5,789 bases of DNA from Gallionellaceae bacterium (GTDB lineage: Bacteria; Pseudomonadota; Gammaproteobacteria; Burkholderiales; Gallionellaceae). Positions 5,783 to 5,789 of the stretch are shown here, piece after piece; position 1 is the first letter of the stretch, and each line of letters starts with the position of its first letter. The DNA lies in the NCBI GenBank assembly GCA_947445045.1, contig CANFCA010000084.1, positions 1 to 5,789 of the forward strand, written 5' to 3'. The translations under genes and the position numbers were made by a program. The notes under the pieces are model-generated. The model saw nothing but the letters and a program-made list of their open reading frames with translations, made no database searches and had not been told where the DNA came from.

Positions 5783-5789
5783 TGAGTTA

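Noticed and set aside
1..5789. Defence system, CRISPR array, prophage, insertion sequence or tRNA/rRNA gene
   Set aside because: No repeat-spacer pattern, transposase or phage gene is seen, and I saw nothing resembling a structural RNA gene. All but a few short gaps are filled by housekeeping-type genes and the cyclase.

Overview
The window looks like ordinary chromosome from a Gram-negative betaproteobacterium. GlnE (glutamine synthetase adenylyltransferase), the branched-chain aminotransferase, a zf-CHCC mini-protein and heptosyltransferase II (WaaF) are all of proteobacterial type. The glnE / ilvE / zinc-finger / waaF neighbourhood is, from memory, typical of the Nitrosomonadales side of the Betaproteobacteria (Methylophilaceae, Gallionellaceae, Nitrosomonadaceae). 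The family-level placement is an inference that I could not test by a search.

Layout, left to right. Positions 1-630 hold the 3' end of glnE on the + strand, cut by the window edge. A membrane-anchored class III nucleotide cyclase homologue (652-1893, - strand) converges on it with only 21 nt between the two stop codons. A 192-nt divergent intergenic region (1894-2085) carries one candidate promoter for each direction and a 10-bp palindrome. Four + strand genes follow: ilvE (2086-3006), a 66-residue zinc-binding protein probably starting at a GTG (3017-3217), waaF (3271-4308) and a phosphomannomutase/phosphoglucomutase (4289-5668). The last gene overlaps waaF by 20 nt. The gaps are short (10 nt and 53 nt, then the overlap), so one transcript from the ilvE promoter is plausible. 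The window ends with a roughly 100-nt imperfect inverted repeat (5683-5782) that looks like a dispersed REP-like element.

How the genes fit together. GlnE adjusts glutamine synthetase to nitrogen status. IlvE moves amino groups from glutamate to branched-chain 2-oxo acids. WaaF and the hexose-phosphate mutase serve the outer envelope: the first builds the inner LPS core, the second supplies mannose-1-P or glucose-1-P for sugar-nucleotide synthesis. The cyclase homologue is a possible membrane signalling component and has no evident link to its neighbours beyond position.

The most notable observation is in the cyclase. It keeps one metal-binding Asp, the purine-selecting Lys/Asp pair and the catalytic Arg. 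The second metal Asp is a His and the transition-state Asn is a Ser, so it may be a degenerate or regulatory cyclase. The terminal inverted repeat is the second item worth checking. I found no RNA gene, CRISPR array, insertion sequence or transposase, and no gene-free stretch longer than 300 nt.
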